Assembly (NCBI GenBank): GCA_016793525.1
Contig: JAEUJT010000325.1
Span: 1 to 6,294, forward strand
Direction of reading: 5' to 3'
From: Archangium sp.
Lineage (GTDB): Bacteria; Myxococcota; Myxococcia; Myxococcales; Myxococcaceae
Length of the DNA: 6,294 nucleotides
The notes beneath the pieces were generated by a model. That model had not been told where the DNA came from, did no database searches, and was given only the letters and a program-made list of their open reading frames with translations. Made by a program: the position numbers and the translations under genes. Shown here piece by piece: positions 6,062-6,294 of the stretch; within the stretch, counting starts at the first letter, position 1; the number at the start of each line of letters is the position of its first letter.

Positions 6062-6271
6062 TCACTTCAGCCGCTTGGTGCCGCGCTTCCCGGTGTACGG
6101 GTTGGCGTTGCCCGTCGTGCTCCAGTTGTTGCTCCGCACGGTGTCTGGCGCGGTCCGTATGTGCGCGGGGACGGAGGTGCCCTTCTTCGTGATGTGCGCG
6201 CGAACGCGAACGCCGGCCTCCGTCTGCGAGACGAAAAAGAGGGCTGCGATCACGGCCCAACGCGCGAGCAT
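6062..6271 (-). CDS. Small secreted protein with NPYTGK motif, unknown function
   Basis: From ATG at 6271 the product has 69 residues. Residues 1-19 form a signal peptide: M-L-A-R, a hydrophobic core WAVIAALFFV, and a plausible cleavage site after TEA (A19), so the protein should leave the cytoplasm. The mature part is basic and follows a pattern I recognise from many small bacterial proteins, roughly V-x-x-H-x-x-K-x-G-T-x-V-x-x-H-x-R-T-x-P-D ... S-N-N-W-S-T-x-G-N-x-N-P-Y-T-G-K: here H26, KKGTSVPAHIRTAPD (29-43), SNNWSTTGNANPYTGK (47-62). The function of this family is not known to me. A GTG at 6292 in the same frame would add seven residues ahead of the signal peptide, but ATG 6271 gives the better signal. 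No clear ribosome site is visible and the upstream region is cut by the window end. It converges on lpxK. Confidence 0.75.
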   Translation of the reverse strand: MLARWAVIAALFFVSQTEAGVRVRAHITKKGTSVPAHIRTAPDTVRSNNWSTTGNANPYTGKRGTKRLK

Positions 6272-6294
6272 CTGCGGAGCGTAACGGAGCACGC

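Overview
This GC-rich window (roughly two thirds G+C or more by eye) reads as an ordinary chromosomal housekeeping region of a Gram-negative bacterium. The lipid A / Kdo genes waaA and lpxK imply an outer membrane with LPS. The strong preference for G/C at third positions, the near absence of TTA, CTA and TCA codons, and the character of the proteins suggest Myxococcota or a similar deltaproteobacterial lineage. That placement is an inference, not something the sequence proves.

Layout. Positions 1-775 (minus) hold the N-terminal 258 codons of a PyrC-type dihydroorotase that runs off the left edge. A 112-bp divergent intergenic region (776-887) follows, with similar inverted sequences placed next to both start codons. 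From 888 to 6058 (plus) lies one tightly packed gene run: tsaB (tRNA t6A synthesis), a USG-1-like aspartate-semialdehyde dehydrogenase homologue without the catalytic cysteine, waaA/kdtA (Kdo transferase), a GT4-like glycosyltransferase, an unrecognised 66-codon gene, and lpxK (lipid A 4'-kinase). Gaps are 1, 9 and 3 nt. The last two junctions are 4-nt GTGA overlaps, so this looks like a single operon with translational coupling. At 6062-6271 (minus), converging on lpxK with only 3 bp between the stops, is a small secreted protein of the NPYTGK-motif type.

How the genes fit together. LpxK phosphorylates the 4' position of the tetra-acyl disaccharide to give lipid IVA, and WaaA then adds Kdo to lipid IVA. 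The glycosyltransferase between them may extend the LPS core. TsaB and the USG-1-like protein have no obvious biochemical link to LPS and may simply share the transcript.

Most unusual points: the 66-residue gene with an imperfect 23-residue internal repeat, overlapping both neighbours by 4 nt; a WaaA whose conserved active-site Glu is Asp and whose ETELWPN-type motif is altered; the cysteine-less dehydrogenase homologue; and the mirrored start-site sequences in the divergent intergenic region. I see no mobile element, CRISPR array, RNA gene or defence system.
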